A program made the translations under genes and the position numbers. Under the pieces are notes generated by a model that saw nothing but the letters and a program-made list of their open reading frames with translations, searched no databases and was not told where the DNA came from. 64,000 nt of DNA from Ascaphus truei. Its lineage: Eukaryota > Chordata > Amphibia > Anura > Ascaphidae. Position 1 is the stretch's first letter. Each line of letters opens with the position of its first letter. The stretch lies in NCBI GenBank assembly GCA_036426205.1, contig CM071568.1:219091216-219155215 (forward strand), written 5' to 3'. This document shows, piece after piece, positions 35,335-45,700 of the stretch.

Positions 35335-35790
35335 CCCAGTTTTTTTGCCTGCAAACAGCTGTGGCACATCAGCAACAACTGCCCAGAAAGGAAGAAGCCT
35401 GCAACTGCCTCTGGAGTGGATTGCCCCTCTGGAGTGTGCCTAAGGGCCTGTGTGGGATCTGGGCTGCAGGAAAACAGAGGTGCCCACTTGCAGCCAGTCA
35501 TGGTGGGTCAGAAACTCACCCAAGGACAGCAACTCAGGTGCTACACTTACCCTGGTGCGACCTGAGGAAATCATTCCTGGAAGGACACTGTATATGGGGG
35601 TGGGGGGAGAGGGCCATCACGTTTTGCCAGCGGCAAAGGTATACTTGAATGGGTACTGGCCAGGGTGTGATGGAGGTGGGATTAATTGATTATATTCCTG
35701 CTAATGTGTTGCTAGGTAATGATCTTGGAAAGATGATTACCCAATATGAGACCGCTGTGACCCAACAAGCTCAGGAACCCACTAAATAAT
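35335..35790 (+). pseudogene. gag zinc knuckle and protease remnant of a Ty3 element
   Basis: One frame at about 35340 gives FFACKQLWHISNNCPERK, a CCHC knuckle whose first Cys is Phe. Another frame at 35520-35690 gives SNSGATLTLVRPEEIIPGR and VYLNGYWPGC, a retropepsin with Asn in place of the catalytic Asp. The third piece has ANVLLGNDLG. Frames change several times. It belongs to a Ty3 lineage different from the Gmr1-type element, because it has a zinc knuckle. Confidence 0.68.
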
Positions 35791-35809
35791 TCCAGGTAAT
35801 GACACACAC

Positions 35810-36205
35810 TGGGGGGGGGGGGGGGGGGGATGACTGACGGGGGTTGTACAGAAGTGAGGGGGCTGTGGGGACCTCCTATTACAATTCATCACCACCAACC
35901 AGATGGTCGCCAGGGGTCCCAAGGAGGTGAATGAGGGGGGCTGTAGCAAAGTGGGGGGCCGAGAGATTTCCTATTATAGTCCATTATCACAGGAGACCCA
36001 GAGGGGAAGATTGAGGGGGTGGTTGAAAGGGATTGTACTGAGGTGGTGGGACGGCAACAATTTACCGTTACTGCCCGTCATCACAGGAGACACCAGTGGG
36101 AGTCAAAGGGGGATTGTGCCAAAGTGGGAGGCAATGAGAGCCTCTCATTATAGCCCGTCATCCCAAGGGACCCAGAGGAAGTGCTAAAGGGGGTTTGTCC
36201 AGATA
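35810..36205 (+). repeat. degenerate ~90-bp tandem repeat behind a poly(G) run
   Basis: About four to five units share GGGGGNTTGTANNNAAGTGGG, TATTATAGTCCATCATCAC-like sequence, and GGAGACCCAGAGG. A 19-base poly(G) run precedes the array. The ORF across it shows the same periodicity. Confidence 0.7.
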
Positions 36206-36520
36206 GTAAATAAATAAAAGTCAGTCTCAATGTATAAAAGTCCCAGACAGTATAATTAGAACTGGAGAGGAAATATCCCACGGTGTCAGTAATATACACC
36301 GAGTTCACATTAACGCATTTGATGTAATCATGATAAACACCCACACGTTGCACACAGGTTGACTAGCCCAATCCAAAGGGCATAAATTGTTAACACTACA
36401 TCATAGTAGCATTTGCGGTACACTTCTGTGTTGTGGTAATTAATATTTATAGAAAATTACTCACTCCATTTTCCGTGGATCCTTGTAAACTGTCAGCGTG
36501 CTCCTGCTGAAGAAAAGCCG

Positions 36521-36814
36521 ATATGGAGAAATGGTTGTGAGGCGGTGCATCCGCTTGCAAGGGAAAAATTAAGACAGGACTGACGTCTGCTAGTACAACA
36601 AAGTATTTATTGGCACATTAAAAAACAGTAAGGGAGAAGTCCTCATGCGCGTTTCATGCAGGGGGCAGACCCCTGCATGAAACACGCAAGAGGACTTCTC
36701 CCTTACTGTTTTTTAATGTGCCAATAAATAATTTTGTGTAACTAGCAGACGTCCCGTCTGTCTTAATTTTTCCCTTGCAAGCGGATGCACCGCCTCACAA
36801 CCATTTCTCCATAT
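36521..36814. repeat. fold-back with ~145-bp arms and almost no loop
   Basis: ATATGGAGAAATGGTTGTGA at the left pairs with TCACAACCATTTCTCCATAT at the right, and TTTCATGCAGGGG with CCCCTGCATGAAA around a 3-4 bp centre near 36667. A few mismatches and one short indel separate the arms. No ORF. Confidence 0.92.
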
Positions 36815-37250
36815 TGATTATATGGACAAGTAAAACATTTGCATGGCCTGTGTGTGTTCCCCCAGTGTTTATGGTCGAAATACTTTAAAAGTCAAATGCC
36901 TTTATTATTCCTGTACAACAGGAGACAGTTATGCTTTTTTCTGTGGTAGGCAGAGAGAGATTATGTATTTATTAACATGGTCTTTGTCCAAGTTGACCAT
37001 CCAATTACTTCTGTATGTTCCTTACCTTTTCAATTAGTTACCTGGAACTTGGCGGCAAAACCGTTTTTTACTAGACCCCAGTAGTTTTCAATTTACTAAT
37101 GTACAACTAAGAAGTCCTCAGCTGCCCTTCCCAACAGAAACCTTATCAGCTGCAATGGTTATGCATGTTGCCCTCAACAGCAGTGGGTATTAAAAGCAAG
37201 GAATATACATCCATCTATACATACATATACATACATACATACATATATAT

Positions 37251-38349
37251 AATCAAAATAAATAGATGATACCGTTCTGTGGCTAACGAAATGCTTTTAT
37301 TTGTGCGAGCTTCGAGATACACTGATCTCTTCTCCGGCGATGTTACAATGAATGAAGCAAAAGGTATACTTAAAAACAGTGTCTCTTGGAATGTTATCTG
37401 TGCTGTTCCTCCCCGGTGTGGAGTGTTTTATGGCTTAGAGGTGTCAAAAGGTTACTGTGAAAGCAGTAGATAGGGAAGAAGAGTGTGTATGTGTATCAGT
37501 GTGAATAAAAATGAATGGAGAGCCCACAGTATATACAGTGCTTTACACAAGGTGTGCATCATGTGCATGAAATGCCCAGGGGGCTGCTACTACATAGGTG
37601 AGACAGGGCAGGGGCTAAACAACGAGAATGAACCTGCATCGCCACAGCATCACACAAGCGGTACAAGAGACAGTGCCTGTTGGCAAAAATTTCTCTGACT
37701 CTGGCCCAACAAAGGTAATCTTAAAACCCCGAAAGAGAGACGTGTGCATGAATACAAATTTATGCAATGTTCGGGAACTTAGCAGTGGCCTAAACAGAGA
37801 TCGAAATTTTAGAGTCATACTGACACTAGTGAACTCTCGTCCATGAGCGCTAAAGCCAGTCTGTACATACTGTGCTATATGTATGCACACACAGCTGTCT
37901 CTCACACATACTAATACTCCTTGTTTTTCCATCCCTATACACCAATAGGGACCACTAAGTATCCACACACACTTTTAGTTGTGCTACTAACTCTCACATT
38001 TCCACACCCACCCACACCATTTATATCCAGTCCCACTCCACACACACCTTGTGTAAAGCACTGTATATACTGTGGGCTCTCCATTCATTTTTATTCACAC
38101 TGATACACATACACACTCTTTCTTCACTTGCTTTCACAGTAACCTTTTGACACCTCTAGCCATAAAACACATCCACACCGGGGGAAGGAACAGCACAGAT
38201 AACATTCCAAGAGACACTGTTTTTAAGTATACCTTTTGCTTCATTCATTGTAACATCGCCGGAAGAAGAGATCAGTGTATCTCGAAAGCTCGCACAAATA
38301 AAAGCATTTCGTTAGCCACAGAACGGTATCATCTATTTATTTTTTGATT
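37251..38349. repeat. fold-back: ~305-bp inverted arms around a Penelope-like fragment
   Basis: The left arm starts AATCAAAATAAATAGATGAT and the right arm ends ATCATCTATTTATTTTTTGAT. Arms pair through CACTGATCTCTTCTCCGGCGA and ACACAAGGTGTG/CACACCTTGTGT. The ~480-bp loop holds the GIY-YIG remnant. The arm sequence contains AAATAAAAGCATTTCGTTAG, which I associate with the 3' region of frog Penelope-like elements. Confidence 0.85.
37545..37846 (+). pseudogene. Penelope-like GIY-YIG endonuclease remnant
   Basis: VCIMCMKCPGGCYYIGETGQ gives the Cys pair and YIGETGQ core of the GIY-YIG nuclease of Penelope-like retroelements. After a frameshift near 37625, MNLHRHSITQ, PVGKNFSDSGPTK and LSSGLNRDRNF follow, matching the expected order (R..H.H, V..HF...GH, G.N....F). 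No reverse transcriptase part is present. Confidence 0.78.
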
Positions 38350-38386
38350 ACTGAAGCTCGGCTAACACGGTACTGATACCTCTACA

Positions 38387-38457
38387 TGTATATATATATA
38401 TATATAGATATATATATATATAGATATATATATATATATCTATATATATATATATAG
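38387..38457 (+). repeat. (TA)n microsatellite with GATA interruptions
   Basis: TA-rich tract directly right of the Penelope-like fold-back. Confidence 0.95.
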
Positions 38458-38787
38458 TGTTGACCATGCTGTGCACTAGAGAAAAGGCCATTTCTGGCCC
38501 TTTTATGGTTATGCTAATTTGACGAATGTAGATTACCAACAGATCTGTCAATAGATTACTCAAAATAATTATAATGTAACAGCAGCGACTGGAGGTGGCT
38601 TAAAAAGTAGTGGTCCTGTTTAGTAAATAAAATAGTGGTATCGTGTACCACATAGTACCATCAGACTTTCATCACTGTAACAGTAACCGTATTCAACACC
38701 AGTACTAGCAAAGTAGATTGTATAAACGTATTCATCCCTAATCACACACAAAATAAAAGGCACACATCATAGAAATTTCAGTAGACA

Positions 38788-38793
38788 TTTATT
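38788..38793 (-). terminator. candidate distal poly(A) signal AATAAA of slc4a7
   Basis: On the minus strand, AATAAA lies within GCAATAAATGTC, followed about 20-30 nt later by TG-rich sequence. It is the most distal of several hexamers before the fold-back repeat at 37251-38349. Cleavage would be near 38770. Earlier signals may be used as well. Confidence 0.4.
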
Positions 38794-40754
38794 GCTTTCA
38801 TCAACTTTTTTTGTAACATTACAAAATATAGTTTGATTTATTTTTCTAACAAGTTTTCCAACAAATTATAAAGGCAGAGTTTTTCACATTTGAGATCGAA
38901 TAAGGTAGCCAAGTATTTGTATACATCATAAAAACTAACAAAATATAATTTATGCTTTTGGACCTGGAACTTGTTTTTGATTTGTTACAAAATAAGAAAC
39001 CATCACTAAGGTCATTACAAAATCAGTCATAGAAAACTCCGGTACTGTGCTGTCTGCTGTTACATAGGAAGTTATCCAGTATAATAAATACTAAAAGTCT
39101 GGCTTTGTTCAGGTAACCTCACTGAACAATGGAAGACAAACACGATTGTATTCAAGATACTAAACAGAACAGAAAGGGAAAATATAGTTATAAGTACAGG
39201 TACAGTATGTCACAATTTCTACAAATGTATTGTCAGACAAAAAACAATTACTGTTGTTCAAAGTATAATTTCATGTTATGTTTAAATCTACTAAATTACC
39301 TATAGACTCATTTTTTTTTATGTACTCAAAACAAGATTTTCTGTTTTATCCTAAAAAAAAAAGTGTTACAAAATAAAATTACTTAGTATTAAAAACTGGG
39401 GGTTTTCTTTACCCATCAAAATACTTCTGTGGGACTCTGCAGCTGTACACATACAAATAAATTATCGTTCGTAGAATGCAAACAAATAAGATTACACCAT
39501 CTCTCACATTTTTACCGATTAGGAGGGATTTGCACATGTAAAGTCAAATCCTTGAATTAATGAACATATGCAAGAAATAAAAAACAGAATTATATTTGTG
39601 AAGTAAAATTGACATCAACAAAGATTATAGAATGAATGCATAGAAACAACCAGATACTCAAAAGGCAATAGTTCTAAAATCTCAAGTGCCACAGGACGCG
39701 GAAATATTTCCTATTTGCTGCAAAGTGCTACGCAAGACCGTCTAGCGCCGAGCTCATAACATTTTAACATCTCCGAAAGATTTGCGCATTGGATCACTAT
39801 CCCTTTATTGGACATCACTTTGGAATTAACTAAATGTCAATACATGGAAATGAGGATACGAACATTTCGCTCAAGTGGCAGATGCAACAGCTTCTAATTT
39901 CTCAACTAAATTTTAGGAGGAAGAAGCATGCTTACATAAACTATTTTAATGTTTGAATTTGACTATTGAAATAGGACACCTGTGTACAGCGGTAAAAAGT
40001 TTCTCAGAAATATTCTATTGAATGAAGAGGTAGAAGACCCAAAACACAAAACTTGAGGACAGAAAGAATTTGACTCGATTAATTTTGCAAATATAGAATT
40101 TGTTTTGGTGTAACAATTCATTGAAAAATCGAATTTAAAATAATAGTTTTGTTTGCGGTCTTCTCTTAGCAAATGGTTATTACTAATAATGATGTGAGTG
40201 AGGTTATAGCAATCTCTAGATCTGATGAATATGATCCCCATTATTATAATTCCAATAATTAATAAACAAAATCTTAGAAACACAAAGGATGACATTTCTA
40301 GTGAAACAAAGCACACAGTTAAACATATAGTCAGAAGGGCCCCAAACAAAGCTCTGTGTAATACACAGCCACGTGTCATATGATGTACAATGACTATTCA
40401 CCGCTCAGTTTGATCAAGGAAATTAAATACTACTTTAGGTTGCAGGGAATAAAAGGTATCAGGGTTTAATAAATGTGAATTCCCCCTACTTTGCAATCAT
40501 GGATAAGGTGCCAGATCTGACAAATGGTATTGCAAGTGATGGGTACCCGAGTCTTTATTGGGGAGGGAGGACAGAACATGGATATGGATGTTCATTATTG
40601 AAAATGCCCATAAAAAGAGATGAGACAAAAATGCACTTTTGAAAATGGCTGGAAGCCCACAGTTTGTCTGTATTGGTGCAGATATTTCAGCAAGGCATAT
40701 GCATGTAGAATAATACAGTACCATACATACTTTATCGCACATAATATCCTAAAC

Positions 40755-40856
40755 CAGTGGTGCTCAACTCCAGTCTAAGCCACCTGTCTTGAAGTTGGGA
40801 TATCTGTAAAACCTGACCTGTTGGGGGGTATTGCGGACTAAAGTTGAGCACCCTTG
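40755..40856. mobile_element. hAT-like miniature (102 bp) in slc4a7 3' UTR
   Basis: TCCTAAAC is duplicated at 40747-40754 and 40857-40864. Ends CAGTGGTGCTCAACT and AGTTGAGCACCCTTG are inverted repeats, interrupted inside by CCTGACCTGTTGG. The whole element could fold into a hairpin in the transcript. Confidence 0.88.
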
Positions 40857-41010
40857 TCCTAAACATCCATCGTTTATTTTCCATATCGCATTACCACTGT
40901 GAAACGCAAATTAACTTTGTACAGCTCAATTTGTTTTTTCATGATAGCAAATCATCTTAAAATTAAGCTCTAAACCATGTAATACTGATGGCATCAAATT
41001 CTTTTTTTCC

Positions 41011-42373
41011 GTTACTGTAAAAGTAGTGCCTTCCAATGTTTTGTATTAAATAAGGAAATATTATGTATGTAGAATGCCAACTCTACATTTAACTTTCAGA
41101 GCTGGAGAGATGTCATGGATTGATTGTTACAATCTCATCCAGAAATAAAGGGGTTAAGTATAGTGTGAAAAAAAAAAATTACAATCGGGCGTATTCTTCC
41201 AACCCCCCCCAATAATGCCCTTTAAAGAACCTCATAAACACAATAGGTTCACATTACAATACGTTGCATCCTATTGTAATAAAGCTAACACCAACATCAG
41301 AGATTGAATTGTGCACTAAAGTTATTTCAACAGTTATTCAGCGTCTCAATACTCTAAACCTCTCCGATGAACCTGTAAAAAAATTTCATGAGTTCCTAAA
41401 AATGGTCAAGTCCTGTTCTGTATCGAATTTGGCTACACAGGATCGCGGAGGACTCAATAGCGCTGGGATTCATTAAGCTGCCAACTGCAAACTGACTAGA
41501 GCTTTGAAGACACAAAGGATCATACAGTATGTTTGACTGGGGATCTGCAATGACTGGATACTGCAATGACTGGGGATCTGCAATGGCTGGATTCTGCAAT
41601 GACTGGGGATCTGCAATGGCTGGATTCTGCAATGACTGGGGATCTGCAATGGCTGGATTCTGCAATGACTGGGGATCTGCAATGGCTGGGGATCGACAAT
41701 GGCTGGATTCTGCCACTAGTTTTGGTTGCCAAAGCAAAAAACGGAGATTCCTCCTTTGTTAGGTGCAGGACATTTATGTGCACTGGTTGTTAAAGCAAAA
41801 AGGAAATTAAAAATATACTTAATCTTCAGTGCCAGAAAGACCAATAATCAATGTAATTTCATTCAATATGAAATAAGAAAAAATACTGCTTAGGGCAACA
41901 GCAGATATAATAAATGTAGTTGTAATGAACTCTGGTCATACTGAGGCAAACAATGAAAAAAAATCTCTGCAACAAATGTCATAGGTTGTGCAACTGAACT
42001 AAAAGAGCAGGGACGGTTCAATCTAGCTTTCGAGAAACATACAATGATTTCCCACCCTCTGTGGTGTAGTGTTGGAGAGTCAGCTATATACATGATCTCT
42101 ATATTTTTGTTTATTAACCAATAATACATGTATTAAGAGTGAAATGATCATCAACTCATGAAATATTTTGCTTAAACAAATGGACAGCTGCAGAAACAAA
42201 TTAAAACATAAAAATAGGATAAAATACAAAATCAGCATATTTAAAAAACAAAATATCAATGTGGTAAAAGCCATGCTTGTTTTTATGGAAAGAATGGGAA
42301 TGGACAAGTGGAGATGTTTCTGATACTGCTCCTTTTGAGGACAAAACAATTACAATACTCTTGTTTCCTGATA
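41011..42373. repeat. 1.4 kb duplicated segment, copy A (in slc4a7 3' UTR)
   Basis: Nearly identical to 44731-46209. Both begin GTTACTGTAAAAGTAGTGCC and end CTTGTTTCCTGATA, and the flanks differ immediately outside. There are no terminal inverted repeats and no obvious target duplication. The main length difference lies in the internal minisatellite (41533-41712 here). Short ORFs in both copies are shadows of the repeat. Confidence 0.9.
41533..41712 (+). repeat. 16/17-bp minisatellite, short array
   Basis: Alternating units AATGACTGGGGATCTGC (17 bp) and AATGGCTGGATTCTGC (16 bp), about ten in all, in copy A of the duplicated segment. It reads as a repeated peptide in every frame, which explains the overlapping ORFs here. 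Confidence 0.92.
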
Positions 42374-42650
42374 GGCTTTTAAATATACAATAAAATCCAT
42401 TAAAAAAAATTCTATTAAAAAATTCCTATGGAATAAATAATTGATGAGTGATCCGGTGCCATATTATTACAGCATGAGAGAGCCCGTCCTGTTCCTATAC
42501 AGTATTTACAGTGCTAATAATTTATGAGGTGCACGTACAGTATTTTGGGAAAGTTTTCACACTGATGGTCTGATATTCACCTATGATACATACATACATT
42601 CACCCATCCATATGCACACACACACACATTCACTTCCTCTTGGTGTAGTT

Positions 42651-42732
42651 CTATAGGGAGGTCTCGGCATCCATGTATTTCCTGGAACCTTCATCTTCTA
42701 GGGTTATTTTCACGCTCACCGGTTTGTCGGGG
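42651..42732 (-). CDS. slc4a7: slc4a7 last coding exon, PDZ ligand ETSL and stop
   Basis: The acceptor is TTCGCAG. The exon completes Ser, then reads [20 protein letters not shown] and ends DAETSL and TAG. The terminal ETSL is the class I PDZ-binding motif of NBCn1, and it is the best single marker separating SLC4A7 from its paralogues. The 3' UTR follows toward lower coordinates. Confidence 0.95.
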
Positions 42733-45700
42733 CTGCGAAAAGCAAACACAGGGGTCAATGAACATACCCAAAGCAATATCTATTACATGTTCAAGATCCA
42801 TAAATCTGAAAGATGAATCCACTGTTTGTTGAACCGAATAACATATCTTACAAATGGACTGAAATGCAGTATGAATGTAAAGAAGTTCTCAAACCCGCTA
42901 CTCTGCAGGAGAGGGCATATACCTCAACGTAGGGGTTGAAAGGATATATAGTAGGGACGAGTATAGAAGTACAGTAAATTAACGCTTAGCTAAGGTAACT
43001 GTCCAACAAAGTCATACGTACTGACTGGAATAGAAATAAAGGTAAGATTTAATGACCTAAAATATAGGTTAAAAAAATAACAATTCAATAAAGTAAAATT
43101 AATCTAAATCCAGTAATAAATTCTGATTCACTACGATTTTCCTACTGGACATAAAATCGTGTACAAACTAAATAAAAAAAAAGTAGTAAAAAGTTTATAT
43201 TTTAAATAACGTGTTATCTCCTATTCACAGGCCAAAAACTTGGATCATCATCAGGTTTCCTTTTAATTTTCACTGAAATGTTTGCTGCACTTATTTATTG
43301 CCAAATTTACTAAGCAGTCGTCTATCATAGAACACTTCGGAGCAGAAAGACACAATAATGGGCTGTAAGGCGTCCTATGACATGACACTGCTTATCAAAT
43401 AAGCGCTTATATGTTTTAGTTAGAACATATTACAATGCTGTGTCATTTGTGGCTCACATAAATTCCCCACTGACAGGTAATCCTCCTAAATTAAACTGAA
43501 AGGCATAATATACATACTTCGCCAGTTGCTTGAACTCTCCCTATCCGTTGAAATTTGATTAGAAATGAATTGCTAGTGTAAGAGCGCTTAAGCCTATCTG
43601 GGAATCCCACTGTGCTTCGGATTCCATATACAAAAAGGTTCATACTTTTTAAGGCTTGAGCAATTACCCTTCTCATAGTGTTTATTTGTATATAACCTCT
43701 CCCTTCCCACTTATTTATACACCTAGAGTGTACACTGGTACACAACAACCTCACACTCTGATTTCCAATACATTTGTTCTCTGGGTCTACACTTCCAATC
43801 TGATCTGTGACATAAAGTCGTAAGTGATTTTAATTAAATGATAAGAGACTAAAAGCAAAGTGTGCTACTTAAAATTGAAAAAAACATGACCAGCACTTTT
43901 CTTGAAATATACATCACTGCAACATCAATATCATTTAGTAGTCAACCGAGGCAAAAATAAAGGGGTAAATAGCATATAACTATCTCCATAAGAGATTAAC
44001 CATGAAGCATTTAGCAAACATTGCAAACTAGTTTCATGCAGAAATGTACTGTATGCTGACGAAAGGATTTTTTTTCAGTGTTTATAATACTTTTCTATAA
44101 CATTTTACATGCTACAGTACAAACATATTGATAAACGTGCATACATTTTTGTTTCAAATGAATTACATATTGAGAGGGCTGCAGAAAATAAACATTAGTA
44201 GTAAGTTCGGACAATAATCAACAAAAGAAATATACTTCACCCAGTACACTATTAATTAAAATGTAAACTCAATATACATACAGTACATGTATTCTTTTCA
44301 GCCTCCATTATTATGTACAATATTAATGGATGCTACTTAATATAAAATTGAGTGATCCTTACAATTGACATTATAGGTGTGCAAGATTTTTAAATGTTTG
44401 ATCTTATTTATCAGCATAGCATTTGGTGCAGAATCTGATAGCATTATTATTAGACAACGGATAGGTAAAATGATTATAGCTACCTTAGGTTAGACCTGGT
44501 TACTTTGGCATTTTCAGGATTCATTGAAAGAGCCTTCCACTGTGCTGTTTTGGCCATTTCATCTGATATGTTTACAACAGACGGATCAAGGCTAGAGAAC
44601 AAACACACGTTGTGGTTAGTAGCGAATACTGCAAAAGCATTAATGTCGTTACTTGCTCGATCCTCATAGCAATGCTATCCCCGTCACTTGCCCAGCCACA
44701 AGGTGAAGATTAGAGAAACTGTCTAATAAAGTTACTGTAAAAGTAGTGCCTTCCAATGTTTTGTATTAAATAAGGAAATATTATGTATGTAGAATGCCAA
44801 CTCTACATTTAACTTTCAGAGCTGGAGAGATGTCATGGATTGATTGTTACAATCTCATCCAGAAATAAAGGGGTTAAGTATAGTGTGGAAATTTTTTTTA
44901 CAATCAGGCGTATTCTTCCAACCCCCCCCAATAATGCCCTTTAAAGAACCTCATAAACACAATAGGTTCACATTACAATACGTTGCATCATATTGTAATA
45001 AAGCTAACACCAACATCAGAGATTGAATTGTGCACTAAAGTTATTTCAACAGTTATTCAGCGTCTCAATACTCTTAACCTCTCCGATGAACCTGTAAAAA
45101 AATGTCACGAGCCCCTAAAAATGGTCAAGTCCTGTTCTGTATCGAATTTGGCAACACAGGATCGCGGAGGACTCATTAGCGCTGGGATTCATTAAGCTGC
45201 CAACTGCAAACTGACTAGAGCTTTGAAGACACAAAGGATCATACAGTATGTTTGACTGGGGATCTGCAATGGCTGGATTCTGCAATGGCTGGATACTGCA
45301 ATGGCTGGGGATCTGCAATGACTGGGGATCCGCAATGACTGGGGATCCGCAATGACTGGGGATCCGCAATGACTGGATACTGCAATGACTGGATACTGCA
45401 ATGACTGGGGATCTGCAATGGCTGGGGATCGGCAATGGCTGGGGATCGGCAATGGCTGGGGATCGGCAATGGCTGGGGATCGGCAATGGCTGGGGATCGG
45501 CAATGGCTGGGGATCGGCAATGGCTGGGGATCTGCAATGGCTGGATTCTGCCACTAGTTTTGGTTGCCAAAGCAAAAAACAGAGATTCCTCATTTGTTAG
45601 GTGCAGGACATTCATGTGCACTGGTTGTTAAAGCAAAAAGGAAATTAAAAATATACTTAATCTTCAGTGCCAGAAAGACCAATAATCAAGGTAATTTCAT

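Larger units (their letters stand above)
38770..42650 (-). other. slc4a7: probable slc4a7 3' UTR
   Basis: Sequence downstream of the stop is AT-rich with no further ORF. It contains one copy of the 1.4 kb duplicated segment (41011-42373) and a 102-bp hAT miniature (40755-40856). Several minus-strand AATAAA hexamers occur (near 42111, 40870, 40550, 39806 and 38788). The last one precedes repeats, so I place the distal end there. A length of about 3.9 kb fits the long UTR of this gene. The exact end is inferred. Confidence 0.45.

Noticed and set aside
35903..36187. 94-codon Gly-rich ORF
   Set aside because: Follows a ~90-bp tandem repeat.
41533..45552. CRISPR-like array of short direct repeats
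   Set aside because: Units are head to tail without unique spacers, in a vertebrate gene.
45115..45621. 168-codon ORF of repeated [16 protein letters not shown] peptide
   Set aside because: Translation of the minisatellite; the same occurs in several frames.
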